From Rhodospirillaceae bacterium (GTDB lineage: Bacteria; Pseudomonadota; Alphaproteobacteria; UBA11136): a stretch of DNA of 7,928 nt. Each line of letters opens with the position of its first letter. Position 1 is the stretch's first letter. The translations under genes were made by a program, and so were the position numbers. The notes under the pieces are model-generated. The model saw nothing but the letters and a program-made list of their open reading frames with translations. It was not told the origin of the DNA and made no database searches. This document shows, piece after piece, positions 6,279 through 7,928 of the stretch. The stretch spans positions 1 through 7,928 of the forward strand of contig NZAO01000032.1 in NCBI GenBank assembly GCA_002686135.1, written 5' to 3'.

Positions 6279-7226
6279 TCAGTCTTCCTGTTCGGCCAGG
6301 AATTTCTCAGCCTCCAGGGCGCTCATGCAGCCCATGCCCGCCGCCGTCACCGCCTGGCGATAGACCTTGTCGGTAACGTCACCGGCGGCGAACACGCCGG
6401 GCACGCTGGTGGCAGTGCTGTCGGGCGCACTGGTGATATAGCCTTCCCCGTCCATATCCAGCTTGCCCACGAACAGCTTGGTGGCGGGATCGTGGCCGAT
6501 GGCGATGAAGACGCCGTCCACGGCCAGATCCGTGGTCTCGCTGGTCTTTACGTTTTCGAGTTGCACCGCGGTCACGCCGGGGGGGTCTTCGTCGCCTAGG
6601 ATATCCACCAGTACACTGTTCCAGACCACCTCAATCTTGGGGTTTTTCAGCAACCGGTCCTGGAGAATTTTCTCGGCCCGCAATTCGTCACGGCGGTGGA
6701 CCAGCGTCACTTTCTCGGCATGGTTGGTGAGGTAAATGGACTCCTCCACGGCGGTATTGCCACCGCCGATCACCGCTACCTTCTTGCCACGATAGAAAAA
6801 GCCGTCACAGGTGGCACAGGCGGAAACGCCGAACCCCATGAATTTCTTCTCCGCCGGCAGGCCGAGCCAGCGGGCGTTTGCACCAGTGGAGATGATCAGG
6901 GTCTCGGCGGTATAGGTGTCGCCAGAATCGCCGCTACAGACAAAAGGCCTTTTCGAGAGGTCCACCTCGACGATGATGTCGGAAATCAGCCGTGCACCCA
7001 CTGCCTGCGCCTGGGCTTGCATCTGTTCCATCAACCACGGCCCCTGGATCACGTCGGCGAAGCCGGGATAGTTCTCCACATCCGTGGTGATGGTGAGTTG
7101 GCCGCCAGGCTGGATGCCGGCCACCATCAACGGCTCGAGGTTGGCGCGCGCGGCATAGATGGCCGCGGTGCATCCCGCGGGGCCGGAACCGAGGATCAAG
7201 ACCCTGGTATGGTGCGTATCCGCCAT
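6279..7226 (-). CDS. trxB: Thioredoxin-disulfide reductase
   Basis: This cytoplasmic FAD enzyme uses NADPH to reduce thioredoxin, supplying electrons for ribonucleotide reductase, peroxide defence and protein disulfide repair. It has 315 residues, the usual length for the bacterial low-molecular-weight form. The FAD-binding GSGPAG is at 13-18. The redox-active CATC at 137-140 lies in SACATCDGFFYRGKK. The NADPH domain has VIGGGNTAVEES at 152-163 and HRRDELRAEKI at 177-187, whose arginines fit NADPH preference. The C-terminal FAD motif FAAGDVTDKVYRQAVTAAG runs 279-297. All key residues are present. The ATG at 7226 is 12 bases after the stop of the upstream gene. Its probable Shine-Dalgarno AGGA overlaps that stop (TAGGA), which suggests translational coupling. 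The next gene, a porin, starts 123 bases later behind its own Pho box, so it need not share the trxB transcript. Confidence 0.97.
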   Translation of the reverse strand: MADTHHTRVLILGSGPAGCTAAIYAARANLEPLMVAGIQPGGQLTITTDVENYPGFADVIQGPWLMEQMQAQAQAVGARLISDIIVEVDLSKRPFVCSGDSGDTYTAETLIISTGANARWLGLPAEKKFMGFGVSACATCDGFFYRGKKVAVIGGGNTAVEESIYLTNHAEKVTLVHRRDELRAEKILQDRLLKNPKIEVVWNSVLVDILGDEDPPGVTAVQLENVKTSETTDLAVDGVFIAIGHDPATKLFVGKLDMDGEGYITSAPDSTATSVPGVFAAGDVTDKVYRQAVTAAGMGCMSALEAEKFLAEQED

Positions 7227-7236
7227 TTGGGTGTGG

Positions 7237-7240
7237 TCCT
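7237..7240 (-). promoter_or_regulatory. Shine-Dalgarno of trxB within the upstream stop
   Basis: Minus-strand AGGA lies 10 bases before the trxB ATG and shares two bases with the TAG stop of the preceding gene. A ribosome terminating there would sit on the trxB initiation site. The motif is short and the spacing slightly long. Confidence 0.45.
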
Positions 7241-7928
7241 AAAATCCGAACATGTGGTCGAAACAAAAGGCGGCGCCGTCATTGACCAGGCCGTGATAGC
7301 CGAACAGGCGGCAGGTCACGTCGCGCACCAGCACATAGGCGTTACCGCCGGCCTGGGCGCGTTCCTTGTCGTCGAACATGGCGCCATAGCGCCAGTGCAG
7401 GGAGCCACCACAGGGAATATTGACGGTGCGCGTGGCCACTTCTTCGCCTTGGGCATTGTGAAGAATAAGCCGGGTCTCGGAGGTGTCGTGCCAAGGCGTG
7501 GAGGCAGGATAGATGAGGTGGCACATGGTGTCGGTGACGCCGGTCCCCAGACGCAGGAAGATACGGGTGGAAAGCCCCGGCGGGCGGGCGATGTAGGATT
7601 GGGGCTCGTCCTTGTAGACCAGAGCTGTGTTGTAGATATGAGCGCCGAAAATAGTCTCGGCCATGTGGCCGCTGTGGCGCTGTTGATAGCGACAGAACCC
7701 GTGCAGCCAGCCGTCGGCCTCGCCGCCGTTGCGGAAGTCATAGACGAATTCCACATGGCCGTAACCGCTGGGTAGGCCGCCATCGGTCTCGGCAATCCAG
7801 GCGTCCACGTCCAGGGGCCGGCTCTCGCGGCGCGGGATACAGCCCAGGAAACGGCGGTCTATTTCCTCGCCCGAGCCATCCACGAGAATGGCGCTCAAGG
7901 GCAGGTCGCGCTGGCAGGTGGCCATGGG
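7239..7928 (-). CDS. Unrecognised Cys/His-rich protein, probably 5'-truncated
   Basis: I do not recognise this family with certainty. The frame is open to the right edge; an ATG at 7925 gives 228 residues, but it could be internal and nothing upstream is visible to judge. No transmembrane segment is obvious in the visible part. It is rich in Cys (7: 4, 29, 78, 135, 172, 205, 221) and His (11), and in aromatics and Gly. Striking stretches are GYGHVEFVYDF at 54-64, GAHIYNTALVYKDEPQSY at 94-111, CHLIYPASTPWH at 135-146, PCGGSLHWRYGAMFD at 171-185 and CRLFGYHGL at 205-213, ending in FDHMFGF. No CxxC pair or known catalytic signature is seen. Composition could fit metal binding or a beta-rich fold, but that is inference. 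It ends 12 bases before trxB on the same strand and is almost certainly co-transcribed with it, so a redox-linked role is possible but unproven. Confidence 0.75.
   Translation of the reverse strand, partial: PMATCQRDLPLSAILVDGSGEEIDRRFLGCIPRRESRPLDVDAWIAETDGGLPSGYGHVEFVYDFRNGGEADGWLHGFCRYQQRHSGHMAETIFGAHIYNTALVYKDEPQSYIARPPGLSTRIFLRLGTGVTDTMCHLIYPASTPWHDTSETRLILHNAQGEEVATRTVNIPCGGSLHWRYGAMFDDKERAQAGGNAYVLVRDVTCRLFGYHGLVNDGAAFCFDHMFGF

Noticed and set aside
6696..7775. A 359-codon plus-strand open frame across trxB and the unknown gene
   Set aside because: It spans two minus-strand genes in antisense, and its low-complexity Gly/Ala/His/Val translation has no domain. TrxB on the other strand is unambiguous.

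Overview
The window looks like an alphaproteobacterial chromosome, probably near Rhodospirillales. The basis is remembered family resemblance of the EF-G-like GTPase (switch-II motif CPGSVEF) and of thioredoxin reductase (ACATCDGFFYRG), plus fairly GC-rich coding sequence. No rRNA, tRNA, CRISPR, insertion sequence or integrase was seen. Coding is dense and no gap exceeds 228 bases.

Layout from left to right: (1) on the plus strand, the 3' part of an EF-G-like translation GTPase gene (1-1804), cut by the left edge. (2) After a 79-base convergent gap, everything else is on the minus strand, so the transcription order runs from the right edge: an unrecognised Cys/His-rich protein cut by the right edge (7928-7239), thioredoxin reductase trxB (7226-6279), an OprO/OprP-type porin (6155-4722), an alginate-export-family outer-membrane barrel (4559-3303) and the membrane protein NnrS (3074-1884). 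The unknown gene and trxB are 12 bases apart and are almost certainly co-transcribed. The later gaps of 123, 162 and 228 bases leave room for separate promoters.

The most informative site is a PhoB-like box directly upstream of the OprO/OprP porin. It has 7-base half-sites CTGTAAT and CTGTCAC at an 11-base period, followed by a looser third one, CTGGCAT, that touches the start codon. This independently supports a phosphate role for the porin. The placement is odd: a canonical -10 for this box (TATGAT) would overlap the ATG, the porin lacks a clear Shine-Dalgarno sequence, and a 28-codon ORF with a good one overlaps its start.

Functionally the minus-strand block mixes redox housekeeping (TrxB), two unrelated outer-membrane channels and an NO-tolerance membrane protein. 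I see no sign of a defence system or mobile island. Sampled GC of nnrS is clearly below that of the EF-G-like gene. The best leads are the Pho-box/start-codon arrangement, the unknown trxB partner and the hairpin-rich gap between the porins.
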